Part shown: positions 34,701-47,497 of the stretch, piece after piece
How the letters are laid out: the number at the start of each line of letters is the position of its first letter
Numbering within the stretch: the stretch's first letter is position 1
NCBI RefSeq assembly: GCF_000006565.2
Contig: NC_031479.1
Location: 1,736,001 to 1,800,000 of the forward strand
From: Toxoplasma gondii ME49
Lineage: Eukaryota; Apicomplexa; Conoidasida; Eucoccidiorida; Sarcocystidae
DNA: 64,000 bases
Direction: 5' to 3'
Translations under genes and position numbers: made by a program
Notes under the pieces: model-generated
Database searches by the model: none
Told to the model about the DNA's origin: nothing
The model's input: only the letters and a program-made list of their open reading frames with translations

Positions 34701-37700
34701 CGGCCGCTGTCAGCTTGGCGAGGACCCTCGGAGGGACCTGCCTCCGCGTCTCCGCTGCTGCCTCCTCCGAAAAGAGTCCCGTCGTTTGTGAGGGATGCGC
34801 GCTGGGCACCGCCGTCGGGTGCAGAGAGGCAGGCTGAGGTGTGCGAAGCGTGAGAAGCCGACAGGGGAGAGGCGAAGGAAGAAAACGAAGAGGAGAGAGA
34901 AGAGAGACTCGAGGAGAGGCGCCGAGTGGAGTCGCACAGGTGCTCGTCCTTCGCGTAAATCGTCGCGTCCACCCGAGACGGATCGCTATCTCGGCTCCGC
35001 GTCATCCACCCGCCCCAGGAAGAAAGGAAAGAAACAGGCTGCGGCTGCGACGGCTCTGCCGCCAAGGCCACCGCCGGGTCTTCGCTCAACCGTCGAGGTG
35101 TCATGACACCCGAAAACGCGGCCAGACCATCTACGTCATGCTGGGGTGTACGTCCTCCGCCACTCGGCGGCGAGGACGCCGTCAGGATCGGCCCAGACGA
35201 CAGCGACGAGGCGAGCGAGCTGGAGAGAGAAGAGGCAGAGGAACTCGAGGAAGAAGACACAAAGGAGAGGGGTGTGTCGTTCGCCGTCCCAGGCGTTGTC
35301 CCCGCCCCTCCGCTTGCGCTCGACAGCGTACTGCCTGCAGACGACGACAGAAACAAAGAGGAGCGCGACGTAATACCTTGCTCTCTCGCAGTCTCTGCGT
35401 CCGGGTCTCCACATTTTGGAATCTCTGCTTCTCCTTTCCCTCTCTGTCGTGAACCATGGGTGTGCTGGCCCTTCTCGTCTTCTCGCTTTTCTCTCTGCGC
35501 CTCCTGTCTGCCGTCGTCGGCCGAGCCGAGGAGCTCCGCAACCGTTTCGGTCGTCTCCATTCTCCGCGCCTCGGCGAGGCCGCTCCCTTCATTTTCAGAA
35601 AAGGAAAAGAGAGAAGAGAAGAAAGACGAAGTGCGTTGTCGAGAGAGATCCTCGACATCGAAACTGCTTGTCCGGCCTTCACAGCTCGCACCTCGACGCT
35701 GGAGATGTTCCACATCGTGACGGCCGAAAAGCGGAGAAAGGCCAGGTGGCAGGAGCCCTGGGCACCTGGCGACAGAATTTGCGCACCCGGAGGCGACGCG
35801 CGCCTGAAACGCAGCAGGCCTGTCTCCCGCAGAGAACTCCTGAAGACCTTCATTCGCAGGCATTCCTCGTTCCCCCTGCCCATCGCAAACGTCTGCAAAG
35901 TCCTTGGGGTGTACAGACAGCGGGGCGACCCCCGGCGTCGGGTGTGCATACACCTGGCGGCTGGGAGCCTCGCTCCCTGCATCTCTTCCCAGGTGGGGGG
36001 CGCCTCCCGCTGGTGTGACGCCCGATGTCGAGGGCGCCGACAGCAAAGCAGAGGGCGCGGATGCGAATGAGGAGAGAGACGCGTCGCCTTCCAGTTTTCG
36101 ATCTTCGATGCGTCCCCACGAAGAACCTGAGACTCCAAAGCCGACCTGCAACGCGACGTTTCCATCGATGCAGCCTTTCAAGCTGAGGAACTCGTGCTCG
36201 GTGAGACTGGTCTTCGACACCCCGTTCTTCGCAGCAGCCGCAAGACACCCACCATCTACATCGTGACGGCTTGTCGATCTCTGTGGGCTCTCATCGCCAT
36301 CGCAGGCGTACCGGGTTCTGTTCAAAGATCCGCCTGCAGTTCCACATTCATCTCCACACTTGCCTTGCGCCTCCCCATACCCTTTACTCAAACTGTCTCT
36401 GTTCCCGTCTCGCTGGCCTTGTCTGGCAGCTTCGCACCGTCGGTCCGCGTCCCGGCCCAGAATGCTTCCGAGCGCCTCGCGCCGCTCTGGCTGAGTGTCT
36501 CCGCGGTCAGCGTGGACAGCAAGTTGGTGTCTATTCGAGCCCTCTGCGAGTGTGGCGCCGAGGTGCGCCGGCAGGAACTCCGCGTCAAACCGCCTGCGGG
36601 TTTCTTCCTCGCGGTTTTGCCCATTGGCTCGGAACGGCGGATATGGATACCCGGTCACGGTGCGGGGACCTAGCCTGTCGCCGTCGTGCACTCGTTGATT
36701 CTCGGTCTCCAGGTCGCTCAAGCAGAGCGCCCCGCCGTCGTCAGCGCCCCAGAACCGCGATGGGACTTCCCGAGAGGGTCGTGGCATCCCGAGGCTCTGC
36801 CCCGCAATCTCGGTGCGACTGCTTTGCCTCTCCAAAGAGTCGGACAGAGACATTTCAGAGCGGCCCTGGGTCTCCGCGCCTCCAGCGTCGCCGGCCCCAC
36901 GCTCAAGAGGGTGGCCGCCAGAAGAGAAGTGGGCATTTGCACTCGTTTCCAGCGGTGTACGTACACCCGAGAGCGCACTGGAGAGCCCGCACGCAGCGGA
37001 AGCAGCGGAGCTCTCCGGCACCGGCTCCTGTCCAGCCCTGAAGTGCGTCAGACTCCCCCGGCCGCTGCCTCCACTCAGAGACAGCGGGTCGCTTTGACGC
37101 CCCGCCTGTTCCGAAACTCTTCGCACGCCGGGAGCCCCCGCCGACGAGGAGAAAGAAGAGGAAGAAGCAGCCGAGGAGAAGGGAGAATCGGAAGGGAAGG
37201 GGCCCTGTTTCTCACCAAACTCGTTGCGGGGTTGGCCGCCGAGAGATCCGACAGATCCTCTGGGGACCCGGCCGAAACGGTCTTCGCCAGGTGTTTCTTC
37301 ACGAGACACACAAGAGGCGAAGACCTGCGGGTGGGCCGCGTTCAGGGAGTTCTGCAGGTGGTAATAGGGGAGCGCATGCGCGGCTCCAGGGCCTCGCGGA
37401 AAGAATGCGGAGGGCACCGCGTCGAGCAGCAGCGGCGAGGAGAGGCCGTAGTCCTTCGCGAGTTTCACCGCGACCAGGCGGCAAACTTCATGCACAGACT
37501 GGCCGGTGGGGAGAAACGGTTCGGTGCTCTGCAGCAGCACCTGCGCGAGCTGCGCGCGGTCCCGCTCCACGCTCGCCTCGCTGGTCGCGCTGTCCCGGCC
37601 AGTTTCGGGTGTACATACACCCGAGACGCCGGGTTTGCCGTGGCCGGCGTCGTCTTCGAGACCCATGTGGGACGCGTCAGACGTGAGTCGAAGCCGCGCG

Positions 37701-40700
37701 GTGGAGGTACAGGTGAGACCGATCTTCTTGAACTGGACCTTGAGCTGTTGGTCGCGGATAACCAGAGCCGTCTTCTTCTGCTGGACGAGTTCGTAGGCGG
37801 CCTGAAGCGTAGACAGCTCGACGAACGCGTACGGCTGCAGATTGCTCCGCTCCCGCATCTCCACAGACAGGACACAGCCGTGTTCGAGCAGCAGATTGAT
37901 CGCGGTCCGCAACGCCTCCTTCGTCGTTCCCGGGACCATGTTGGAGACATACACGCTTCGGCCATGCGCTGTGTTGGGTCTGTCAGCTACGTGCAGCGAC
38001 AGATCGTCGACAGTCCACCGGCCATTAGCTTTTCCGCCGTCACCAACCGAAGAGGCGAACGGCGAAGAGCCCGACGCCCGACACAGCGCCGCGTCCAAAG
38101 GCATCTTCACGCCCAAGAGGCGTTCCAGGGGTTGCCGCACAGTCCGCTGAAGACAGGAAAATGTTTAACGATTTATTTAAACTGCCGAGTTAAAAGTATC
38201 TCAAGCTTCGAATTGCGACTGGATTCAAAAACATGTTTCGTTTTAAACTGTTAAAAAACACGGGGGACGAGCTGTGAACACGGAGGAACCGTCTGTGAAT
38301 AACAGAACCGTGTGTGTTCAGGTGGGTCGATTTCCACGGTAATGGCCACCCTTCGCTTGTGAGAGAAGGTCACCAAGCTCCTGGCGACTGCTGCACAGCA
38401 CCGCCCCAGCAAGGAGTCTTCCTTCACTGCTTCTGCCGTCACACTCAGGAGCGCATCACTGCCCTCGAGATCAGCTGAGGCGGTCACACGGCCGTGACGC
38501 AAGTCGCAGAGAGACAGGCGTCATCGTTCCCCGAGTGGGCTGATTGAGGGCGGTGAGAGAGACGAAGCTGAGGGAGGACGGGAGACAGGGATGGCTACAG
38601 GAAAGGCAGGTGAGGGTGCTAGACAGAGACACAAGGAGAGGCGACGCGTGGGAGGGAGGCAGGGGACAGGGGGACACAGAGACGACAAAGCAGACAAAAG
38701 AAACAGAGGTGAGACAAGGAAAAAAGAGAAAAAACGAAAGCAAGAACGCGCAGAGAGAGAAGCGAAGGGGGTGACTTCTGTCTGACACGGGAAGCTCACC
38801 CGGATGCATTCGTTCACAGAAATGCCAGAGTGGCACTCGAAGCAGAACCTGCACGGCTGAGAAACAGAATGTGACAGAGAAAACAGAGAAAAGTGCAGGG
38901 AAGAAGACACTCACAATCTGGGGGGAGCACGTGGAGCAGACGCATCGTGAAGAAAGTCGAGATGTTGCATCTTATGGAACTGAAGAGCAAACCCACGGCC
39001 TCGACGTCGCGCGAAGCGAAATAAACACGGACGCCACCCGGCGCACAGAGAGGGTGACAGAAAAATGAGATCAATAGGATCCGAGAAAACGATGTGAAAG
39101 AGAGCGCGCACGACTTCCCAGTGTACGTGTCTCTCCTTTGTGCATGCAGACAAGGAACGAGGGTAGGCGAGAGAATCGAGGGCAGCCCATCGAGGAGACA
39201 GCGAGAAGGGAAGAGCGTTGACAGAAAGTGGAGAAGGGAGGAGACGGCGAGCGGAGAGGCAGACGGGCGCGAGACGAGCAGACGAGAGGAGGGAGAAAGA
39301 GTTCGAGGAACGAAGGGACAGGGCAGCAACGCAGGAGTGGGGGAGAGAAGGAAAGCGACTATGAGGAAGGAGAGGAGAGCGGCGAGTCGAAGGAAAACAA
39401 GAGAAAGAAAGGATGTGGACGTAAGCACGTGAGAGAGGAGCCAAAGAGGGAGGAAGAGGCGAGAGGAAGAGGTGAGAAGAATGAAGTCTCGGCTCACGAG
39501 GGGGCAGTGCTCGCCGCGGTGCGACGATCTGTGGCAGTTGGGGCAGACGAACTCGCCGAAGGGACAGTTGGTGATTTTATGTTCCATTGAGTCGCAGGAC
39601 AGACAGAGGGTGGCTGAAGAAACACGAGAGCACATGCGAAGCGAGTGATGAGGAGACGCGGAGACAGGTTGTCTCCTGTCGCTGTTCCGTCTATTCGTTC
39701 GGTACAAACCCCACATCTTCTAAAGAACGCCCGTTGACGCACGGTTTTGCGGGACGAAGAAGTCACCAAACTAAACACAGACAACATCTTCCTACAAGTA
39801 CAAAAGCGACGATCCCGCTGGAGACTGCAACAAGCACGAGGAGACTCCAACACACGGCGCCGGTGCCGCGGCGACTGTCCCAGGTGTCTTTGTACAACAA
39901 ACCGTCGTGTTGACCGCAAAACTCGTTTCCTTACATTTCGCGTAAGCCTCCACCATTTCGAAGCGACTGAGTCGGAGAGGGCGGGACTCCCGCTGGCAGA
40001 GGACCTGCTTCGCATGCCACAAGTCACAGCCTGGATTTAGACCCGCGCTGCACAAGGCACTCCACACCGCTGCAACGCTCGACCCCACGTGCAGGGAAGT
40101 CGCCAAACCTGTCGCAGGCCCTGGCGTCCCCAAGGCACTTGAGGCAGCGTGCTCCGGCCCGCCGGGTGTACATACACCCGGGCGCGCAGAAGCCGCGGGC
40201 AGGCTCGGCGGGCCAGCAGGGGGCGAGTTCTGAATCGGCGCAGGAGGGAACTGGGCGCGGAGTGCATGTGGGGCGTGCGCAGAGGAAGCGGGAGAAGGTG
40301 CCGGGAGGTTCGGCGGAGCAAGCGTTGCGGTGAAGGACGGAGGAGGGAGAAAGGGGGGCGCGGGAGCAGCGGATTGGGCGAGAGACGCGCCAGAGGCAGA
40401 CAGGGGGACCGTCGCCTCGGAGCCCGGCGGATGAGCGAGGAGCAGGTGCGGAGGAAGTGGATTGGCGGCTGCGGAAGGAGAGAGTTTGGAAAGGAAACAA
40501 GGCGGGTATAGGCCAAAGGACGGCGAGACGCCCGGCGGGTGACCGGAAGCCGAGCGACTCGTTGTCGACGGAGGAAATCCGCACGAGCCGGCCTGGTCGC
40601 TTCCCGAGGTGCACACGGAAGAGAAAGGAGCAGAGGCAGGAACGAAGAGTGGCGGCGTTCCGGAGGCCATGGACGCAGGCGCAGATGCAGACGGGGCACC

Positions 40701-41986
40701 TTGAACCGGCTGTGGGCCGCAGGACCCTGCGGTCGTCGGGTGCAGCGAAGCCGACGGGGGGTACGCAGACCCGGGACCCGCGGCCCCGGATTCGGCGCCT
40801 TTCGGAAAGGGCGCCGAAGCCACGGCTTTGCTGCCAACCGCGAGGGAAGGCGACAGACACGGTGCGTGCCTCAGGCAGCCCACCTCTTGGAAGGCGGCGC
40901 TTGGCGCACAGCCCTGGACGCCTCTGAGGGCGACAGACGAAGACCGCAGGGTGGCGAGGCCGCTCGACGTCCGGGATGACGAACGCAGAACCGACGACGG
41001 TGTACGTACACCGGAACCGAGGTCCTCCTGCTCGCCTCGCCCCTCGCCGCGCACGCCAACCGACGGATCGGGGCGGGGCAGCGCAAAGGACGAAAACGAC
41101 GAGAAAGAACCACTGCCTTGGGTCGTCTGCCCTGGAACATGGGGAGGAAGCCCCGGGGGCTGGAAGCCCGGCTGCGGGGGATGACAGACGGCGGCTCCCA
41201 GTGACGCTTGCAAGCGGCCCGCCTGACGACCTTCAGCCAAAGCAGCGACCGCTGCTCCGTCTCCTTCAACAGTCGAAGGCGGCCCCGCGTGCGTCGCCTG
41301 CGTCGCATGCGCGCTCTCCTCTCCCACCTCGGCCGGCCTGTTCGGCGTGGCTAGCGGGAGCCGAGCGGGCGCGAAGGTGGGCTGTACGTACACCTCGCCG
41401 GCCATCTGCACGAGTCCTGGCCGATCCGCAAAGGGGAGGAAGGCAGAGGAAGAAGCCTGACAAGGGAGGGCCGCGACCAGGTCCCGCCGACCTGCTTCGC
41501 CGTAAGGGTGAAACGAGAAGGGCCGCTCCTGAGACACCCGGTTCGCCTGCATCACCGCAAACGCTGGAGGTTCAGTCAAAGGCGGTACGGGAGTCGAAAG
41601 ACCGCCGCGCTCGCCAGGTTCGAAGTGGCATGCCCCGCCTTCTTCCCTGGCCTTCCCAGGTGGAGCGCCCAGTTCGCCAGTCGCGGAGGCGCACGTTGCC
41701 CCCTCCCTCGAGGGTAGGCGCGACGCAGAGAAAGGCGGGAAGAGGAGGCGCTGAGTGACGGGGCTGGTGAGGCCAGAGGCGCAGCCTTCGACGCAGCCCG
41801 GCGCCGCAGACAGAGAGCATGCAGGCATGCTGGACGAACCGTCGACCCGGAGGAAGGGGCGGCTGGGAGGCGGAGAGAAAGAGACGCCAGACGCACAGAG
41901 ATTGCCAAGGTGATCAGTCACCGGCGAGGCCGTCGTCGCCGCGGTTGTCGAGAGCGTAGACACAGATGCCTGACTGCAGCCTGTGC
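31713..41986 (-). CDS. giant zinc-knuckle + RRM RNA-binding protein (5' end uncertain)
   Basis: The inferred exons are 41986-39935, 39613-39498, 38856-38800, 38146-32009 and 31793-31713, with phases in agreement. The first in-frame ATG is at 41828, giving about 2761 residues. The acceptor-like tattcag at 41987 and the open frame above that ATG suggest an upstream exon that I could not place. Exon 2 encodes two CCHC knuckles, CLSCDSMEHKITNC and CPNCHRSSHRGEHC. Exon 3 (19 codons) encodes a degenerate third, CFECHSGISVNEC, with no His. Exon 4, 6.1 kb long, opens with an RRM at about residues 750-830 (RSVYVSNMVPG, then LQPYAFVEL). The rest is Ser/Glu/Arg-rich low complexity without recognised domains. 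The protein is therefore likely to bind single-stranded RNA or DNA, but its pathway is unknown. Seven copies of the GGTGTACGTACACC family are read in frame. Confidence 0.83.
35097..35110. repeat. palindrome GGTGTCATGACACC, coding copy
   Basis: Perfect 14-bp palindrome with a changed centre, in exon 4 of the zinc-knuckle/RRM gene, read on the minus strand as G-V-M-T-P-R. About 46 bp further on is a half-copy read G-R-T-P-Q. Confidence 0.85.
35941..35954. repeat. palindrome GGTGTGCATACACC, coding copy
   Basis: Near-perfect copy in exon 4 of the zinc-knuckle/RRM gene, in the second reading frame of the element, read V-Y-A-H-P. Confidence 0.8.
36954..36967. repeat. palindrome GGTGTACGTACACC, coding copy
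   Basis: Perfect copy in exon 4 of the zinc-knuckle/RRM gene, read G-V-R-T-P. Confidence 0.9.
37608..37621. repeat. palindrome GGTGTACATACACC, coding copy
   Basis: Near-perfect copy in exon 4, shortly after the RRM, read G-V-C-T-P-E. The flanks extend it to CGGGTGTACATACACCCG. Confidence 0.9.
40165..40178. repeat. palindrome GGTGTACATACACC, coding copy
   Basis: Copy in exon 1 of the zinc-knuckle/RRM gene, read G-V-C-T-P-G; arms extend to the 20-mer CCGGGTGTACATACACCCGG. Confidence 0.9.
40999..41012. repeat. palindrome GGTGTACGTACACC, coding copy
   Basis: Perfect copy in exon 1 of the zinc-knuckle/RRM gene, read G-V-R-T-P. Confidence 0.9.
41381..41394. repeat. palindrome GCTGTACGTACACC, coding copy
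   Basis: One arm base is changed. Copy in exon 1 of the zinc-knuckle/RRM gene, read V-Y-V-Q-P, the second reading frame of the element. Confidence 0.75.
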
Positions 41987-44900
41987 CTGAATAGAAAGAG
42001 GTCGGACATCACGAAGAAGGTGAAATAAACCGGCCGGCAAACGAGCTGTTTACATCGAGATGGACAGCAGCCGCTCATTCGATACTTCGCCTTCTCTTTT
42101 GACCAGGTGCCGTGCATTCTTTCTCTTTCCTGGTTTCTTGCTTGTCGTCCTCCCTTCCTCTGCTGCTTCTCCCTGTCTGTCAATTGTCTATAGGAGCGTG
42201 TGCTTTGTTTTTCTCTAGTTTCTGGAAACATCTGTCTCCGTCTCCTTTCGAGTTCTCGAGTTTCGCGTTTCCTTATGCCTTCGTGCAACTCAGTTGAAAA
42301 CGTTCTCCCGTGTTTGGAGTCTCGCTTCTCCCTAGGTTTCTTTTGTCAGTCTTTGGCAATCTGTGTCTTACTGTCTGGGGCTGCCAAGTCTTCTTGGGCT
42401 GCGCCCTCGCACGCCGCGAAGCCTGCAGGTTTGTGTCTGGGCGGACACGGCAAGGAGCCGCGCGCGAGGGCCTCGTTCTGCATTTTGGCCACGATGAGGG
42501 GAGCTCTGGAGAAGAGAGAGACTCTTTTCTCACTTCGTTTCCCTGTCTCTTTCGGTGAGCCGCGGTGGCAACAATCGACGCAGCAATCAGCCGACTGGGC
42601 CTGCAGCGATACCTGACAGGCACCGTCAGCTGGCAGAGAAGGCCGAGCGCGAGGTCACGGGGAACTCGATACACGTCCGAGGAGCCACCGCATGCGTCGT
42701 AAGAATCCCGACGCAGCACGAACCTGCCAGTCAGTCTTGGCGTCTCTCTCCGTTTCTGTGTCGTCCAGCTTGAGTGTCAGGGTCCCGCCCCAGCTGTCTC
42801 CGGAAGGCCTCGAGCGACGCCGCTGCGTTTTTGCGAGGCGCCTGGCGCCGTTTGAACACCGGAACAGAGAAGATAAGGCGCATACACAACCACCAGTGCA
42901 AGGACTCGGCCTGCGCCCGATGGATCGCACCCGAGAGCGATGTAGCCAACGTCTCAGAGATGCCAGCGCCCTGCACTGGAATACTCGCGGACACCAAGTT
43001 TTCCCAGTTCGAAGCTGGAGGGGTTCTCGGACGTTCTTTGCACAAGAAGAGGGAACGACGACGATGGTTCGTCGCTGTCGCTCTTCCTCTTGAAACTCGT
43101 GGACGCGACGGAACTCTAGACAGGACTGAGTCCTCTCCTTGTTCTGGATACAGAAGATCTGGGAGCGAGACGCGCTCGCTTCTTCGCCTCCCTGCAGCGA
43201 CGAGAAAGGGTGTTGGGAATCCGCACTCGGCCTTGGTAGACAGGCAAAGGCTCTGCGTTGTCCGGGACTCGAAGAGGCTGCTTCACTCTTCGAGCGTTTC
43301 GTTTGCGCGTGCCGCCGGATATGTCTCCTTCTTGCTCTGTCGACCTCCAGAGACCCCGAGGGCGCGACGGAGAAGAGAACGATCCGAAGGCGCGCGAGGG
43401 CCTACGCCCCCTCAAGTGGCGCCCACGCGGCAGCTCAGCTTCTCCCGCGCCGCCTCATGACCCAAGCAGACAGGGGAAGTCCTGGAACAGCGACAGCGCG
43501 CAGGAGGCGCGCAGTCCGCAGCCTCTGTCGCCTTCTATTTCACTCTGCGGATGTTCAAGGCAGGCCAACTCGCAGGGGAGATGCTGCTCAGCCAAACCTG
43601 CACAGCTGGACACAAGTGAGTCTTCTACAGAGAGAGCGTGGAAGCTTCGGCACCTCGAACGCAGGCGCGCGATTCGTGTGAGGTCCTCGGCGAACTGTGT
43701 CGTGTCAGGTATCCTCGTGTTGACAGAGAGGTTGAGTGTGGGCTAACGACGCGTGGGCTCCTCGAGTCTGCTCTCCTTTGACGGACAGAAAGAGAGCGAG
43801 AGCAGAGCCACAAGGCTGGCCGCGCGGAGCTGTGCGGGTCTGCTGGGGAGCTGGAGAGACGCGCCTGCTACAGAATCTAAACGAAGCTGCCGTGTTTGCA
43901 CCGGACACGAACGGACAGGCTCGCCAGCCACGGTGACCGGAAGTATTCGCAAAGTGAGCACTCAAGGTCGGAGACGGCCGCGACAGAGAAAACTCCGGTG
44001 TGGGCTGGCGATGCACTTGCGCGTGGAGGACGGCGGGCCGGCGTGGAACAGGGCCAGCGGTGCCCGGGACGGAGTGTACGTATATTCACCCAACTTGAAG
44101 AGAGTTTGACAGTGAATCGATCGAATCGCGACACGGCGAATGTTTTTATGTTCCACTTCTGACGGCAGCCGCCGTGAATATCGTCAGTGAGGAGGCCTCC
44201 GCCAGAAGGGTGGACGGATTCCTGACACCAAGACAAGCGAACAAATTGGCACGGAATAATTCGAGCAGAAGGGTCGGCACTGCATGCACCGGCGATGGAC
44301 GCCGTGCGTGGATTCACAAAGAACGCGACAGAAAGACTTGTTGAAAGCGGACACACACTCTGAATAGGTAGCGGTGTTTTCGTACACGAGACAACCAGCG
44401 GATGGAAAAGATACTCTCCAGAGAAACCGGAAAGCACGCACCACAACAGACATCCGGTTTGTAGCCAGCAGAAACGCGAAACGCGGTTCCGCCACCTCCT
44501 CTCGACAGAGACACGCAAATCTAAGAGACGATTCTGCTGCACCAGGCAGGTGGCTGTCGCAGTGGGGCCTCTCTGGATCTGTTTCGTCTTCTATTGCTTG
44601 AAGGTCGGGCAGCAGAATCCAGCCATATCGGTCTCAGGCCGCGCAGCCGGGGAAGGGTCTACGAATGGCCGAAAGCCTTGGCTGGGAGTAACTAGGGGAC
44701 AGTGCGTTTCACGTTCACATGAGGCAAAGTGCGGGTACAATTAGACGTCACGTGCCATGTTCGAGCGCAGGCAAGTGTCTTCACGGAAACGCGTTAGAAG
44801 ACGGAATGGGGAAACGGACATAGGAAAACGGAAATTGGAGACATTGAAGAAGGACAAGAGGACAAATTGGTTAGGCGCATTGACTGAGACGACTGCAGTG

Positions 44901-47497
44901 GACGAGGAAAGCAACCGGAAGGGTGGAGACCACGAAACGGAGGCGGGAGGCGAGTGCGAGGGGAGACACAGCCACCTATGAAGGACGCCAAGTGCGAAAA
45001 AAAGGTTTTTTCTGAGGTCGAATTTTTGCCGCGACGGGCTGCTGACAAACAACGTCGCTCTGGGGAGAACGGGTTCACTCCGCAGTGCGGCTGGTGGGCA
45101 AACCCAGTAAACTGTTCGGGAAGGCGCACAAGCACGCATTCCTCACTGAGTTGGAACTGGGTAGGGCCACAGGCGTTAACGAATACTTTGCAGGCGCTTG
45201 TCTCGGACTACAGAGAGCTACCACACAAAAACACGATGAAGCTTCGGGTCACCGACACCCCCTCCGTGGCGGGTGAGTCAAAAACAAGGGAAACTAAGCG
45301 TGAGGGGAATTGCACGTGACGGAAGGTGGGTACTCCACGAGAGAGACGAGTGGGCACGGAAGAGCCACGAACTCACAAGCCAACGAACTGGAGGTAAGAG
45401 CACTCCCGGACGAAGAAGTCTAGTTTGGACGCGCGTTGGAGCTGGTGGGCAGTCCGTTCACTTCCGTCGCTCGCTAGGATAGCCGTAAAGAGACATGAGG
45501 GAACAGACAGCACGATTCGCGTTGCAACGGGAGGAAGAAAGAGTTCTGGACAGCTAAGACTGCCGACCAAAAGAAACGCCTTCCCCAACAACACCCGGTA
45601 AGGAGACGGCAACGTGGGGATGTGCACTTTATCGTCGGCCTGTTTGACTTGCGGCACTGGCAAGAACATCACACACCAAGTAAAGAACAACAGTAGGATC
45701 TGGCGCACTGCAGCGGCTCCTCAGTCCGGTCTGGGCAACAGCTCTGGTGCGCAGGGCAGAGACACTAGAAGAAGTATGCACTTGTCGGGCGTCCTTGCTT
45801 GTTCCACCACTGACAACTTCCCATTAGCATCATCTATCTCCTTCACTCTCCGGGGGAAATATCCAAAAGGAAAACCACCACCCTCCACTACCTGTTCCCC
45901 ACGCCGGCGATTAAACACGCGACAACCTGTCGCTCAGCGTCGACTGAACTGCGGCCGCCAGATGACGCTGACCTCCTGTAGCAAGCGCAAACTCTGCTCT
46001 GCAACTTTTCGTTCAAGGGTTGCTCGTGCTCTGCTGTTAAGTGACCACGGCACCCTATGCACACGCTCGGCCGAACACACCCGCCAAAAACGGACACCGT
46101 TCACAAACGATTGGATCACAAAAGTGTACTTAGGTGCGAGTGGCTCTTTTAGTGACGCTTCCTTCCGTTTGTGTCTTGGCTTTTGCAACAACAACAGGAA
46201 CTCCGGTCCCACACGCTGAGCTGAGCAAGCAATGGCAATTGTGGCTGGCATGCAGTGATCCAAAGTGGTACGCCAGCGACCCCCCAAAACCTGGTCTTTT
46301 TGGCTACAGGAGAGCGAAATAGACACGACAAAGAACTCGTCTGTTTGATCTTCGAAGCAAATTTCTCTCTCACTTCTCCAGAGATTGCAAGGGCCTTTTG
46401 GGCACTCAAGCCGCTGGCTGCTCTGTGCGCTGGTTCCTGTGAGCGCAAGCGCACGGCATAGCCACGCGTTCTCGTTGATATCTCCGTGACGTAGAGAAAT
46501 TTTACTGGGGTGCTGACAACTGTTCCGCTGTGACGCAAATCTGTCCACGTTGTCCGCCGCTCCGAATGAGTGGAATCAACTGAAGGGTGAGCAGGATGGG
46601 CTTCATTAGTACACACAACTCTGCAGTTTACGAGATCAAACGATGTCTGCGCGTTTCACTGGTCGATGCACAACCCGAGACAAGAACACTACCGGAAGGC
46701 TCTAGGAACACAGAAACATAGCAAATGGAGTGCAGCATCAGCTGTACATACAGTGGGGTGTTTCACGCTTGGATGCCTACACTTTGCCATCAGTGCGATG
46801 CAGTCGCGGCGTTCACATCCAGTTGTCATCCGTGAATCCTGGTCATTAAAGAATCCGAATCTTTGAAACTGACAGAACCACTCCTCTTACTTACAACATC
46901 AGCTTTGTGTCTGCAAGGTGCCGCCGACTTCCCAGAGAAAATTCGAAAACGTTGGGAGGGTCCATCTTGTTTCTCGCCTGTTGCGGAACGCACCTGCCAG
47001 TCTACGGAAAAAAGAGACATACGAGTACTTTGTTCAACGCAAGTCACTTCTAATGGAAAAAATACCCATCACGATCCTACCACATCCGGGGGAGGAGAAA
47101 ATCCGAAAGAGAGCATGGAATCAGCACTGGCTCAGTCGCTGTGCTTACACAGTTGTACAGCGAAGTGTCCCGGATCCTACGACTCCGGTTTGTTGGCGAA
47201 AAGTAAGTCTGGCTAGCGCTACCCTCTGAAGGAAAGCCACCGGCACTTAAATTGATATCAGGAACCACGGGTGATCAACGGTGTTGTAATTTGGAGGTGG
47301 AAAAGACGTGGTCTGCCATCAAAGGTAGGAACCTGAAATGGAACTCATCTTTCTTCGTGAATTCTATCGGATCCCAGAAAGAGCCTCGTCTTCCCGGGAA
47401 CGCCGATACCGCACAGTCTACACTCTTCCGGTGGGTTGAAGTATGTTGCTTACACTGGGATAGACGTCAATATTTTCTGAAGTTCGTCCAGAATCGT
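41987..47497. other. 5.5-kb region between two minus-strand genes, coding status unresolved
   Basis: This should contain the first exon(s) and promoter of the zinc-knuckle/RRM gene and the 3' UTR of the channel gene. Minus-strand pieces with some coding character are 42720-42533, which includes PSRLIAASIVATAAH (faintly like a cyclin box) followed by GAA/gtgaga, 46220-45934 and 45700-45570. I could not link them with matching phases or a family, so no gene is called. Confidence 0.5.

Noticed and set aside
36686..38254. 522-codon frame on the plus strand
   Set aside because: It is antisense to the RRM exon, whose minus-strand frame has a clear domain and consistent splice sites.
45614..46548. 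Overlapping frames of about 200 codons on both strands
   Set aside because: No family match, no coherent splice model and no agreement on strand. Kept only as part of the unresolved region.
46741..46752. CTGTACATACAG near-palindrome
   Set aside because: It lacks the GGTGT/ACACC arms of the dispersed family.
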